DNA of 64,000 nucleotides from Novosphingobium sp. (GTDB taxonomy: Bacteria > Pseudomonadota > Alphaproteobacteria > Sphingomonadales > Sphingomonadaceae). A program made the position numbers and the translations under genes. Shown here one piece after another: positions 7,855 through 18,119 of the stretch; within the stretch, counting starts at the first letter, position 1, and every line of letters begins with the position of its first letter. Location of the stretch: assembly GCF_027489515.1 (NCBI RefSeq), contig NZ_JAIXZS010000083.1, positions 213,353-277,352 on the forward strand, written 5' to 3'. The notes below the pieces were generated by a model. The model was given only the letters and a program-made list of their open reading frames with translations, ran no database searches and was not told the origin of the DNA.

Positions 7855-9267
7855 ATGGGGCAAGCCACTGAATACCCGGTGATGTCTGGCGAGCGCGCTG
7901 CTGCGCCAGCCGGCGCTGCGCCGATTCCGCGCGCGGCCCATCCGCTGCGTTCGATGGCCTTCAGTGCGCTTCGGTTCGCCTCGGTGCTGATTGGCGCTGG
8001 TCTGCTGCTGCGCACGGCGTCAGCCGAATATGTTGTATCGGCACCGCAAGGCGGGTCGCCCCAGCCGGAGAGTCGCGAACCTGCAGCGAAGCCGCTTGCG
8101 CGGCTGAGTTTGCCCAAGCCCGATTTCGGCCAGCCGGCGAAGGCGCATGAGCGGGTGGCGCAGGCCGTTCCGAAGCGGGAAACCACGCAAACGGAGGCGG
8201 TTGCAAGGTTATCGGCGCCGATTGTCGGAACCTCTTCAGCCAAGGCGCCCGCCGCCATGATGCCGGCCGCCGAGGTGAAGCTGGAGAAAGACACCGGTGC
8301 GGTTGCAGCCGTGCTGCCTGCGGAGCGTCCTGCTTCCGAGGCGCCGCATATTGGTGCGACGGCCGCAGCGCTGCCTTCTCCGCCGCGTCAGCAGGTTGCT
8401 GGTGCTGGGCTTCTCTCGCCAGTCCGGATTGTCAGCGGCAGGCCGTCGCAAGCCCCTGCCACTGCGGCCCCCGCCCCAGCAGCGGCGCCGGTGCCGGTTG
8501 CCACGCCGCCGGTGGCGCAGCCGGTGCAGATAGCGCTGGCGCCTCCAGTCATGCGCCCCGGGCCGCGGACCACCGTGCTGACGACCGATGTGCGTGCCGA
8601 AATGCGCCGCCCGGCTTCGGCCTGGGACTATGCCGAGGCTCTGCCGGCGGAATTAAGCGGGCGTCCTGCCGCTGCGCCGCGCCAAGCGGCAAGCGTGCAG
8701 CCTGCCGTGCCGCCCGTACAGATGGCGATGCCCTCGACCGTCCAGGCACTTCAGCCCAAGGCGGCGGCTGCGCGAGGCGCCCGCGAAGCCGTGGTGGCAG
8801 CCGGGCGCGCCAAGCCGCTGCGCCAGCCGGAAGCACCCGTCGCAGCGCCGCGCAAGGTGGCTGCTGCGACCGGCGCGTCGCCCGCTGCGGCGGCACGCGT
8901 CGTACGCCCAGGGAAAGAGAAGAATGCGCCGCGCGTGCTCGCCCTGCTCGATCAGCCGGGCCCCGCGGATCGGCCGCGCACGGTGGTAGCCCTGCCCATC
9001 AGCGACCAGCGTCGCGGTCGGTTGGCGGTGCTGGAGCGTACTCCGTCTGCACGGCTGATCGCGGACAAGCGTCGCTATCGCCTGCGCGGCGTTCGTGCGC
9101 CGGACCCCCAGCAGGTTCCAGAGGACAAGGCCGGGACGTTCTCCGCCGTCGAATCCCCGCTCGGAGTGTCCTCCGAACAGCGCAGTGACCTTGGCGAAGC
9201 GGTTCTTGCCGATGCATCCGCCAGCGAGATCAGTCTGCGCGACAGGATCCCGCTTCCGGCCTTCTGA
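7855..9267 (+). CDS. Ala/Pro-rich protein of unknown function with N-terminal hydrophobic segment
   Basis: 470 residues, dominated by Ala, Pro, Arg and Val with little predicted order. A hydrophobic stretch at about residues 38-57 (RFASVLIGAGLLLRTASA) looks like a signal anchor or a signal peptide with cleavage after ASA; the latter would need the start at 7954. Several candidate starts exist (7855, 7882, 7954), none with a convincing ribosome-binding site. The frame is long, uninterrupted and GC3-rich, supporting real coding. The C-terminal 100 residues are more charged and may form a small domain. It could be an envelope linker or a lineage-specific cell-wall protein; I do not recognise it. 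Confidence 0.55.
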   Translation: MGQATEYPVMSGERAAAPAGAAPIPRAAHPLRSMAFSALRFASVLIGAGLLLRTASAEYVVSAPQGGSPQPESREPAAKPLARLSLPKPDFGQPAKAHERVAQAVPKRETTQTEAVARLSAPIVGTSSAKAPAAMMPAAEVKLEKDTGAVAAVLPAERPASEAPHIGATAAALPSPPRQQVAGAGLLSPVRIVSGRPSQAPATAAPAPAAAPVPVATPPVAQPVQIALAPPVMRPGPRTTVLTTDVRAEMRRPASAWDYAEALPAELSGRPAAAPRQAASVQPAVPPVQMAMPSTVQALQPKAAAARGAREAVVAAGRAKPLRQPEAPVAAPRKVAAATGASPAAAARVVRPGKEKNAPRVLALLDQPGPADRPRTVVALPISDQRRGRLAVLERTPSARLIADKRRYRLRGVRAPDPQQVPEDKAGTFSAVESPLGVSSEQRSDLGEAVLADASASEISLRDRIPLPAF

Positions 9268-9347
9268 GCGGTCGCGGCGAACTCTCTTCGGCTGCAATTG
9301 TGCTTTTACGGTTGAATCGACGGGACAAGTGTGATTCTGTCACTTTG

Positions 9348-9659
9348 ATGAAACGGCGCAGGACTTCCCTCAAGCTTCCTCGCGAGAGTCTGACGCAAAG
9401 CTTTGCTCTCGTCACGCTGCTCGTGCTCGGTGCGGTCGCGATTGCGGGGCCGAGCGGAGTGCTTGCTTGGACGGAAAATGCCCGCCTGCTCGAGCAGCAC
9501 CAAGCCGAAGTGAAGCAGCTCGAGGCCGAGCGCGATCGGCTGCGCAACCGGGTGCACTTGCTCGATCCGCGTCATGCCGATCCCGATCTGGTCGGCGAAT
9601 TGCTGCGCTCCGATCTCAACGTCGCGCATCCGGACGAGATCGTCATCCAGCGCAAGTGA
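9348..9659 (+). CDS. FtsB/DivIC-family septum formation initiator
   Basis: 103 residues with the family layout: a short basic cytosolic tail (MKRRR), one transmembrane helix (about 18-38), then a coiled coil (ENARLLEQHQAEVKQLEAER) and a terminal region with DPDLVGELLR. FtsB/DivIC proteins sit in the inner membrane with a periplasmic coiled coil that binds FtsL and FtsQ at the division site. Size and topology are typical. ATG 9348 was chosen because it leaves a normal short cytosolic tail; a GTG at 9300 would add 16 residues. Many alphaproteobacteria carry this gene beside enolase or pyruvate dehydrogenase genes; here folE follows 45 bases later. Confidence 0.8.
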   Translation: MKRRRTSLKLPRESLTQSFALVTLLVLGAVAIAGPSGVLAWTENARLLEQHQAEVKQLEAERDRLRNRVHLLDPRHADPDLVGELLRSDLNVAHPDEIVIQRK

Positions 9660-9704
9660 TGCCATCCGGCGTCAGCACCGCGACCCTTACGGAGCCATTC
9701 CGAC

Positions 9705-10319
9705 ATGACCGTCCATCACGGGCACGATGACGATGACGTCAGCGAAGCCGGCAAGATCCCCGTTCCTGAGCACGTGCAGGAAGCGATCCGCACGCTGATC
9801 CGCTGGTCGGGCGATGATCCGGAGCGGGAAGGCCTGCTCGATACCCCGCGCCGTGTAGCGCGTGCGTGGAAGGAATATTGCCAGGGTTATGGCGAGGACC
9901 CGGCCGCGCACCTTGCCCGCCAGTTCGAGGAAGTGGGCGGCTACAACGAGCTGGTCCTGCTCAAGGACATCCCCTTCCAGTCACACTGCGAACACCACAT
10001 GGCACCGATCATCGGCAAGGCGGCGATTGCCTATCTGCCACGGAACAAGGTGGTCGGCATTTCCAAGCTGGCGCGCGTGCTCAATGCTTATGCGCGGCGA
10101 TTGCAGATTCAGGAACGGCTGACTGCAGAAGTCGCGACCTGCATCTGGGACAACCTCAAGCCGCACGGCGTGGCCGTGGTGATCGAGGCGCAACACGGCT
10201 GCATGACCGGACGCGGCGTGCGCACGCCGGGTGTGGGCATGGTAACCAGCAGAATGATGGGGACGTTCCTTGAAGACAACCGCAGCCGCAAGGAAGTGCT
10301 CAGCCTGATGGGCTACTGA
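9705..10319 (+). CDS. folE: GTP cyclohydrolase I FolE
   Basis: 204 residues, usual family length. It converts GTP to 7,8-dihydroneopterin triphosphate, the first step of folate biosynthesis, as a cytosolic Zn2+ enzyme of toroidal decamers. Diagnostic motifs are DPEREGLLDTPRRVA, the zinc and catalytic segment QSHCEHHMAPIIGKAAIAYLP split around Cys and two His, VVGISKLAR, RLQIQERLT, and the third zinc Cys region AQHGCMTGRGV. The C-terminus ends RKEVLSLMGY. The gene has no coupled folate neighbours; an exported hydrolase follows after 22 bases. Confidence 0.97.
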   Translation: MTVHHGHDDDDVSEAGKIPVPEHVQEAIRTLIRWSGDDPEREGLLDTPRRVARAWKEYCQGYGEDPAAHLARQFEEVGGYNELVLLKDIPFQSHCEHHMAPIIGKAAIAYLPRNKVVGISKLARVLNAYARRLQIQERLTAEVATCIWDNLKPHGVAVVIEAQHGCMTGRGVRTPGVGMVTSRMMGTFLEDNRSRKEVLSLMGY

Positions 10320-10341
10320 TCGAGGAGGGTTCGGCGGACAT

Positions 10342-11217
10342 ATGCAGGGAATTGCACGACTTGCCGCCGGAGCGCTTTTGCTTGCCGCTCCTGCCACATG
10401 GGCGGCGCCCGCCATCCCGCCTGCAATCTACACCGATCCGCCGGCCGACGCGAAGCATCCCGCCCGAATGGAAGTGCTTCATATCCCGACCGGTGGGGTC
10501 GAGATCAATGGCGTGGCTTATCTCGCCGCAGGTGCGGGTCCCCATCCTACCGTCGTGATCTGCCATGGTCTTCCCGGCAACGAGAAGAACCTCGATCTCG
10601 CGCAGGCGTTGCGGCGGCGGGGCTGGAATGCGATCACATTCAACTATCGCGGTTCGTGGGGGAGCCCGGGCACTTACCGGTTTGGCCAGAACCCCGAGGA
10701 TGCCCGTGCCGTGCTCGCGTTCCTGCGCGAGCCGGGAACGGCGGCGCGGCTTGGTATCGATAGCGGGCGCATGGCCATGGTCGGGCATTCGATGGGCGGA
10801 TGGGTCACAGCGATGGCCGGCGCCGAGGAGCCCGACCTCAAGGGCCTCGTGATGATATCGGCAGCGGATCTGGGTCTGATCGGCCAGATGCCCGAAGCGG
10901 ATCGGATCAAGCTGGTGGCCGAAAACAGCGAAACCTTGAACAATACGCCGCAAGCGCTTTCGGACGAGTTCGCGGCCCATGCAGCCGAGTGGGATTTCGT
11001 GAGCCGCGCCGGTGCCCTGAAGGCGACGCCGCTGCTGGTGCTCACGTCAGACGACGGCCTTGCCCCGCATGGCGATGCGCTGGTTGCTGCCGTGCGCAAG
11101 GCTGGCGGCAGCAAAGTTCAGGCGGCCCATGTCGCGACAGATCACAGCTGGTCGGACCATCGCATCGATCTTGAGGCGCGTGTGATCGGCTTCCTTGAGC
11201 CGCTGTTCTCGCGGTGA
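10342..11217 (+). CDS. exported alpha/beta hydrolase
   Basis: 291 residues with a signal peptide (MQGIARLAAGALLLAAPATWA, probable cleavage near ATWA-AP), so probably periplasmic. The alpha/beta-hydrolase fold shows an oxyanion strand TVVICHGLPGNEKN, the nucleophile elbow GHSMGGW with catalytic Ser, an acidic segment LTSDDGLAP and the catalytic His in ATDHSWSDHR. The family is broad (esterases, lipases, dienelactone-hydrolase-like and peptidase-like enzymes), so substrate cannot be assigned. Its stop overlaps the start of the MOSC gene (GTGA), indicating translational coupling. Confidence 0.85.
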   Translation: MQGIARLAAGALLLAAPATWAAPAIPPAIYTDPPADAKHPARMEVLHIPTGGVEINGVAYLAAGAGPHPTVVICHGLPGNEKNLDLAQALRRRGWNAITFNYRGSWGSPGTYRFGQNPEDARAVLAFLREPGTAARLGIDSGRMAMVGHSMGGWVTAMAGAEEPDLKGLVMISAADLGLIGQMPEADRIKLVAENSETLNNTPQALSDEFAAHAAEWDFVSRAGALKATPLLVLTSDDGLAPHGDALVAAVRKAGGSKVQAAHVATDHSWSDHRIDLEARVIGFLEPLFSR

Positions 11218-11765
11218 CCGGCGTCTGCGCGAGTGTCGTAGCGGTCTGCCGTGACGGCGGGCACCGGTTTTCCAAGGGTGTGGCGGACGATGGGATCAGG
11301 CTCGTTGCCGGTCTCGGTGTTGAGGGTGATGCGCATAGCGGCGAGACGGTCAAGCATCGCTCGCGTGTGGCGGTTGATCCCTCACAGCCCAATCTGCGGC
11401 AAGTCCACCTGATCCACGCCGAACTGCTGGAGGAACTGGCCGAGAAGGGCTTCACCGTCTCTGCCGGAGGCCTCGGCGAGAATATCCTGACGCGCGGGAT
11501 TGATCTGCTGGGGCTTGGAGCAGGATCTCAGCTCAGGATCGGCAAGGCCGTGATCGAGATCACCGGTCTGCGCAATCCCTGCGCCCAGATTGAGCGGTTC
11601 CAGGCGGGCTTGCTCGCCGCGGTGCTGGACAAGGCCGCGGACGGGTCGCTGATCCGAAAGTGCGGTGTGATGGGCATCGTGCTGCATGGCGGCGCTGTGC
11701 AGGTCGGCGATTCCATCATCGTCACGCCGCCTCCAGCGGGCCATCGCCCTCTCGCCCCGGTGTGA
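11214..11765 (+). CDS. MOSC domain-containing protein
   Basis: 183 residues, GTG start overlapping the previous stop. The MOSC (molybdenum cofactor sulfurase C-terminal) fold is indicated by GLGVEGDAHSGETVKHRSRV, VHLIHAELLEEL, GGLGENILTRGIDL and the conserved Cys in GLRNPCAQIERF. Standalone MOSC proteins are thought to handle sulfur or selenium carriers or detoxify N-hydroxylated compounds (as YiiM and YcbX do); the exact reaction here is unknown. No molybdenum cofactor genes are nearby. The coupling to an exported hydrolase has no obvious functional explanation. Confidence 0.88.
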   Translation: MTGVCASVVAVCRDGGHRFSKGVADDGIRLVAGLGVEGDAHSGETVKHRSRVAVDPSQPNLRQVHLIHAELLEELAEKGFTVSAGGLGENILTRGIDLLGLGAGSQLRIGKAVIEITGLRNPCAQIERFQAGLLAAVLDKAADGSLIRKCGVMGIVLHGGAVQVGDSIIVTPPPAGHRPLAPV

Positions 11766-11874
11766 CTGGTGCGGAGCAATCATATGTTGCCAAGCGGTCG
11801 TTCTCTGCACATCGAGGCCTGCCCATCATTCGTTTGGCCCCGGACATGACCGGGCGAATGCAGGAGACCGAACT

Positions 11875-11991
11875 ATGAGCACAGGCATACTTGCCGCGAG
11901 GGCGGTGGTGACTCTGGCGCTGGTCGAGCAGGACCGTGCGCTGCTTCTGGCCGAAGCCGACAGCACGAGGGGCGCACCGCGTGAGAGCTAA
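11875..11991 (+). CDS. possible 38-residue ORF overlapping the porin start
   Basis: ATG 11875 is preceded by AGGAG at good spacing and the frame runs 38 codons to a TAA overlapping the downstream porin start by 11 bases. The peptide has a short hydrophobic middle (AARAVVTLALVEQ). Overlap and a good ribosome-binding site suggest a coupled leader ORF, but such a short frame could be chance. Confidence 0.35.
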   Translation: MSTGILAARAVVTLALVEQDRALLLAEADSTRGAPRES

Positions 11992-12733
11992 ACCCTTGGC
12001 CGGTCTGGCAAAGCTGATGCTGGCAGGGGGGATCGTGCTTCTGCCAGGTGAGGCAGTACGGGCACAATCATTTGATGCCGGGATCGAGGCGGCGAGCAAT
12101 GATGTGCGCGCCGGGATCAGTTGGAGCGGCGGACGGGCCACGGTCTCGGCCGATGCGCTGCTTGATCTCGGACCGGTCGATACGTCGCTTCGGGTGGCAG
12201 CGCTGCGCGGCGCATCGCGTCATGCCGGGGCGGAGGCGGTGGCCGATGTGGCGGTCGGTCGCAACTGGGCGCTCGGCGCCGTTACACTTCGCACCGAGGC
12301 GGTTGGCCACGTCTTCACAGGCGCCGCGCAGCGCATGGATTTCGGCGAGCTTGTGGTCGGCGCCCGTTACGATCTCGGCCCGCTGCGGCTTGCGGCAACA
12401 GCCTGGTATGCCCCGGAGCAGAGCACGATCGGCGGCGACAACCTCCATCTTCGCCTCGCTGCCGACGGCGGGATTCCTGGCCTGCCGATCACATTGTTGG
12501 TAAGCGTGGGCCATACAACGGGAGGCGGCAGTGATCCCCGAGCAGCGCGGTTGCGACCGGGCGGGGACTACACGGATTGGAAGCTGGGCGCAGAATACAC
12601 GCGCTATCCGCTGACATTCGGGATCGACTACGTGGGGACCTCGGTGGCTGAAGATCGGGCAGCAACCTCTGCTTTTGCGGATCTTGCGGGAGCCGGTGAC
12701 CGCGTGGTCGCGCGAGTGCGGTTCTCGTTCTGA
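11981..12733 (+). CDS. TorF-family putative outer-membrane porin
   Basis: 250 residues with a signal peptide ending AVRA-QS. GTG 11981 is supported by GAGGGG eight bases upstream. The mature part is a series of amphipathic beta-strands with alternating hydrophobic residues (ADALLDLGPVDTSLRVAAL, GELVVGARYDLG, LRLAATAWYAPEQS) and a closing strand ending in Phe (VRFSF), as expected of a BamA-assembled barrel. The segment DYTDWKLGAEYTRYPLTFGI matches the TorF family common in sphingomonads. Substrate is unknown. The gene is followed by the katG promoter region. Confidence 0.75.
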   Translation: MRAKPLAGLAKLMLAGGIVLLPGEAVRAQSFDAGIEAASNDVRAGISWSGGRATVSADALLDLGPVDTSLRVAALRGASRHAGAEAVADVAVGRNWALGAVTLRTEAVGHVFTGAAQRMDFGELVVGARYDLGPLRLAATAWYAPEQSTIGGDNLHLRLAADGGIPGLPITLLVSVGHTTGGGSDPRAARLRPGGDYTDWKLGAEYTRYPLTFGIDYVGTSVAEDRAATSAFADLAGAGDRVVARVRFSF

Positions 12734-12748
12734 GATTGATCAGAACAG

Positions 12749-12788
12749 CGATCACTGTGCGCATTTTGATGGTCAAATACGATCACTG
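12749..12788 (+). promoter_or_regulatory. candidate operator elements upstream of katG
   Basis: CGATCACTG occurs at 12749-12757 and again at 12780-12788, 31 bases (about three helical turns) apart. Between them is a perfect inverted repeat TTTGA-TGG-TCAAA (12765-12777). This is the only gap between the porin and katG, so it probably holds the katG control region. I cannot match it to a known OxyR or Fur site by eye. Confidence 0.35.
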
Positions 12789-12831
12789 CCATGAAGTTTA
12801 CTCGCTTCCCGCCATAAGCCGCGAGGCGTAG

Positions 12832-15051
<2,220 letters not shown>

Positions 15052-15064
15052 TCAGCCCGTGTGA

Positions 15065-15736
15065 TCAGCCCGCCAGGGTTCGCTGGAACAGCCGCCTGAT
15101 CAGCCACGGCTCGAGCAGGCGGCCCAGCAGCCACAAGGCGGCAAAGATGCCGGCGAAGACATAGGCGGGGGTGGGGGAGAAGCCGTCCTTCTCCCCCTTG
15201 CCGTCCTTCTTCTTGTCGTCCTTCGGCTTTTCAGGAGCAGGTGCGCCGAGGAACTTGTCGACGGGATTGAGCTGGATCTCGCCCTTCTTGTCCTTCTTTG
15301 CTTCGTCCTTCTTGGCCTTTTCTTCCGCCTTGGGCTTTTCGAGCGAGCCCAGATATACCGTCAGCTGGCCGACCGCGAGGAACAGCAGCGGGGCAAGGAA
15401 ACAATAGAGCAGCGCGCGGCTGACGAGATGGTAGCGCAGCACCGCGCCCTCTCCGGCGGGATCGATGCGCAAGGTGCCGTGATCGACAACCGAAAGCGGA
15501 TCCTGCGCAAGCTGGTCGCGCTTGGTCACCTTCACAAGGTCGCCCATCCGCGCGTGGGTTGTGCCCGAATGCGCAAACAGCGGATCGAGCTTCGCGAAAG
15601 CCTCGTCAGCGGACTGCCCATCCGCAAGCGGGACTTCGCCGCGAATATGCCAGATCCATGCGATCCAGCGCAGCGCCGATCCTGTCCCGCCCATGGATGA
15701 AACCATTCCGCCGTTCGGTGTGCTGAGCGATGCCAC
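15065..15736 (-). CDS. hypothetical membrane protein with lysine-rich linker
   Basis: 223 residues, GTG start three bases after the stop of the upstream sterol-desaturase-like gene with GGCGGA at good spacing, so the two are likely one operon. About 110 N-terminal residues are predicted soluble, followed by a transmembrane helix (LLYCFLAPLLFLAVGQLTVYL), a 60-residue linker almost entirely Lys, Glu, Asp and Ala (KAEEKAKKDEAKKDKKGE), and a second helix (YVFAGIFAALWLLGRLL). The low-complexity charged linker between two helices is unusual. I do not recognise the family. Confidence 0.6.
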   Translation of the reverse strand: MASLSTPNGGMVSSMGGTGSALRWIAWIWHIRGEVPLADGQSADEAFAKLDPLFAHSGTTHARMGDLVKVTKRDQLAQDPLSVVDHGTLRIDPAGEGAVLRYHLVSRALLYCFLAPLLFLAVGQLTVYLGSLEKPKAEEKAKKDEAKKDKKGEIQLNPVDKFLGAPAPEKPKDDKKKDGKGEKDGFSPTPAYVFAGIFAALWLLGRLLEPWLIRRLFQRTLAG

Positions 15737-15739
15737 CCG

Positions 15740-16741
15740 CTATTCCGCCGGCACAGCAGAATGGTCGTCGAAGAACGGTTCGCGCGTCTTGCGCTCCTTG
15801 TAGGCCTTCCACCCTTCGGTAAAGGGGTAGAGCATCTGTTCGCGGATCGACATGCGCCGCCCGCCTTCCATGCCGAGCAGCTCGGCCTCGCCATCGATGC
15901 ACGTGCCGAACATGCGGTCGATGAAGATGAAGGTGTTCGCGTAATTGCTGCGGGTCGATTCAAAATCCTGCGAATGGTGAAGGCTGTGGTGCTCGGTGGT
16001 GTTGAATGCCCAGCGCCACCAACGCGGCGAATTGAAGCGCACGTTGATGTGCTGATAGGCGCCCACCGACATGCCGATTGCGCCTGCCAGCAGGAAGGCG
16101 CGCGGCAGGAAATCGAACAGGCCGCCGATCCCGAGGCCGATCAGGAACAGCTCGACCGGGTTGCCCACCGCGCCTTTGTGAACGTTGAGCTGGGTGATGT
16201 AGTGGTGCACCGAATGCGGAAGCCACAGGGGATACCAGTTGTGCATGCCGCGATGCATCCAGTACTGGCCGAAATCGAAAATGAACAGGATCAGGAAGGC
16301 CTGAACGAGCAAGGGCAGGCCCGTGAACCACGCAAACTTTTCGAGATGGAGGCCTGACTGCAGTGCTTCGATCGCAACGTCGCTGCCGATGTAGTTCTCG
16401 GCCAGATTGACCATCGTGTAGGACACGCCGACGTAGAACAGATCGGTCGCGAGTTCCTTCCAAGTGATGCGCCAGCTTTCATGGCGCGGGTTCGTCAGCT
16501 CGAGGATCTGGAGAAGCACTCGAAAGCCGATGCCGATGCCGATGGCAGTCGAAGCTTTGGCGATCGAGTTTGGCGCATAGTACCAGAAAGCGATCATCCC
16601 GAAGAAGACCGCAGGCTGGAACCAGGTGAAGAACAGGCGCTTGAAGGGGCCGCCTTCGACCTTGGGGATGTTTTCCCACCCGATCGTTACCGGCGACTGG
16701 GTTCCGACAATTCGCTTCCCGACTCGTATACCGTCCATCAT
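15740..16741 (-). CDS. sterol desaturase / fatty acid hydroxylase superfamily protein
   Basis: 333 residues with several membrane helices and the three histidine clusters of the di-iron FA-hydroxylase superfamily: HRGMH, HSVHH, and HHSLHH near the C-terminus (TEHHSLHHSQDF). Enzymes of this fold use O2 to hydroxylate or desaturate lipids, sterols or carotenoids at the membrane. Bacterial members act on diverse isoprenoid or acyl substrates, so the exact reaction is open. The downstream lysine-rich membrane protein is closely spaced and may be a partner. Confidence 0.85.
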   Translation of the reverse strand: MMDGIRVGKRIVGTQSPVTIGWENIPKVEGGPFKRLFFTWFQPAVFFGMIAFWYYAPNSIAKASTAIGIGIGFRVLLQILELTNPRHESWRITWKELATDLFYVGVSYTMVNLAENYIGSDVAIEALQSGLHLEKFAWFTGLPLLVQAFLILFIFDFGQYWMHRGMHNWYPLWLPHSVHHYITQLNVHKGAVGNPVELFLIGLGIGGLFDFLPRAFLLAGAIGMSVGAYQHINVRFNSPRWWRWAFNTTEHHSLHHSQDFESTRSNYANTFIFIDRMFGTCIDGEAELLGMEGGRRMSIREQMLYPFTEGWKAYKERKTREPFFDDHSAVPAE

Positions 16742-16828
16742 GCGTCCCCATGGTGCGGTGCAGCGAGGGGGAGGATGGCAAATATTTGACGGTCGTCAAG
16801 CCCGCAGAACCGGGACTTTCGGGCTAAT

Positions 16829-16871
16829 TCATGCCGCAGTGCTGCGCCGTATGCGCTGCACTGCGGCATGA
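16829..16871 (-). terminator. long near-perfect hairpin downstream of the peroxiredoxin gene
   Basis: The arms 16829-16842 and 16858-16871 are perfectly complementary, a T-T mismatch follows, and four more pairs close a five-base loop. It begins 18 bases after the peroxiredoxin stop. There is no T-run, so it may be an mRNA-stabilising or transcription-slowing hairpin instead of a classic terminator. Confidence 0.5.
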
Positions 16872-16889
16872 GTATTACGAATTATTACG

Positions 16890-17369
16890 TCAGAGGTTCT
16901 CGAGCACATACTCGGCCGAGGAAACCTTGAAGTCGCCCGGGGCTTCGACGTGGAGCTGTTCGACGGTCCCATCGTTGATAACCATGGCGAAACGCTGGCC
17001 ACGGATGCCAAGGCCGAAGCCGGTGCCATCCATGGTGAGGCCGAGCGCCTTGGCGAAATCGCCGTTGCCGTCGGCCAGCATGGTGACGTCCGCCGAACCG
17101 GCCGCCGCGCCCCAGGCCTTCATCACGAAGGGATCGTTGACCGCAGTGCAGGCGATCTCGTCGATGCCCTTGGCGCGGATGGCGTCGGCCTTCTCGACGA
17201 AGCCCGGCAGGTGCTTGGCCGAGCAGGTCGGGGTGAACGCACCCGGGACCGAGAACAGCGCGACGCGCTTGCCGGCAAAGTATTCGGCGGACTGCACCGC
17301 ATCGATGCCGTCGGCGGTGGCTTTCACCAGCTTCACGTCGGGCAGCTTGTCTCCAACCGCAATAGTCAT
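16890..17369 (-). CDS. peroxiredoxin, Prx5 type
   Basis: 159 residues. The peroxidatic Cys is in VPGAFTPTCSAKHLPGF, the PxxxTxxC motif of peroxiredoxins, and the order and spacing of the rest (NDPFVMKAWG, GIRGQRFAMVINDG) match the Prx5/PMP20 group. These enzymes reduce H2O2 and alkyl hydroperoxides using thioredoxin or glutaredoxin. No second conserved resolving Cys is obvious apart from the Cys in IACTAVND, so the resolving partner is uncertain. ATG 17369 follows AGAGGAT; a TTG two codons earlier is less likely. Proximity to katG suggests shared peroxide defence but they are not one operon. Confidence 0.92.
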   Translation of the reverse strand: MTIAVGDKLPDVKLVKATADGIDAVQSAEYFAGKRVALFSVPGAFTPTCSAKHLPGFVEKADAIRAKGIDEIACTAVNDPFVMKAWGAAAGSADVTMLADGNGDFAKALGLTMDGTGFGLGIRGQRFAMVINDGTVEQLHVEAPGDFKVSSAEYVLENL

Positions 17370-17579
17370 GGGCAAGGATCCTCTTTCTGTTGATCTGTGC
17401 GTTGATGCGCGAGGGTGGATATAAGCGCGCAGTGTGACAGCGCAACCACTGCGGCAATCACCAGACAGCCGGTCCGGCGCATGGTTAAGTCCGCTTCACC
17501 GCGAGTCTTGAAGAACCGGTAAATCCTGAAAGCGAGAGTTGTTCCCGAAGCTGGGAGGCTTTGAGGGGAGATTCGGGAC

Positions 17580-18098
17580 ATGCGCCATGAAAAGCTTTCA
17601 CGTACGATCACCGGCGGGGCCATCGCCTGCGCGATGGTGGCGTCGGCCACGACATCCGCCAGCGCGGCGCCAACATGCTGGTCGGCCGACCTCGTTCGGG
17701 CGGCAAAGCTCAGGCAGCTTGATGTCATGCTGATGGTCGGCTCGTTGCGCTGCCGCAGCACCGGACAGGATTATCGTGCCGCCTACGACCGCTTCCTGCT
17801 TCGCCACCGGCCCGCGCTGGGCAAGGCAAACATGGCTATTCTTGGCGAAATGCGCGGGCGCTTGGGTTCGGTCGGCGCGCTCGACACGCTCGACCGGGCA
17901 AGCGTGCGCATGGCCAATCGATATGGCGAGCAGGCAGGTTATGGCTGCGGCGATCTGGCCGAGGTGACTGCCGCACTGGCCGAGAGCGGCGGCGAGGCGC
18001 TGGTGTCCGCAGCCGAAACTCTGGTTGGCGAGGATGTGGCGCTCGAGGCCTGCCCGGTGCAGGTGGCGGTGGCCTCGCTGCCCGTCCGCCGCAAATAG
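17580..18098 (+). CDS. exported cysteine-containing protein of unknown function upstream of ahcY
   Basis: 172 residues with a signal peptide (IACAMVASATTSASA, cleavage near ASA-AP). The mature part is alpha-helical with four Cys (PTCWSAD, LRCRS, GYGCGDL, EACPVQ), probably two disulfides in the periplasm. No catalytic motif is recognised. It lies 142 bases upstream of ahcY on the same strand but is separated from it by an operator-like palindrome and a terminator-like hairpin, so independent transcription is likely. Conserved synteny with ahcY may have given relatives misleading SAH-hydrolase names; nothing in the sequence supports that activity. Confidence 0.7.
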   Translation: MRHEKLSRTITGGAIACAMVASATTSASAAPTCWSADLVRAAKLRQLDVMLMVGSLRCRSTGQDYRAAYDRFLLRHRPALGKANMAILGEMRGRLGSVGALDTLDRASVRMANRYGEQAGYGCGDLAEVTAALAESGGEALVSAAETLVGEDVALEACPVQVAVASLPVRRK

Positions 18099-18119
18099 CT
18101 GCGGGTTCGCCGCGGGGTG

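Noticed and set aside
16829..16871. Classic rho-independent terminator
   Set aside because: The stem is excellent but there is no T tract on either strand, so it is recorded as a hairpin with modest confidence.
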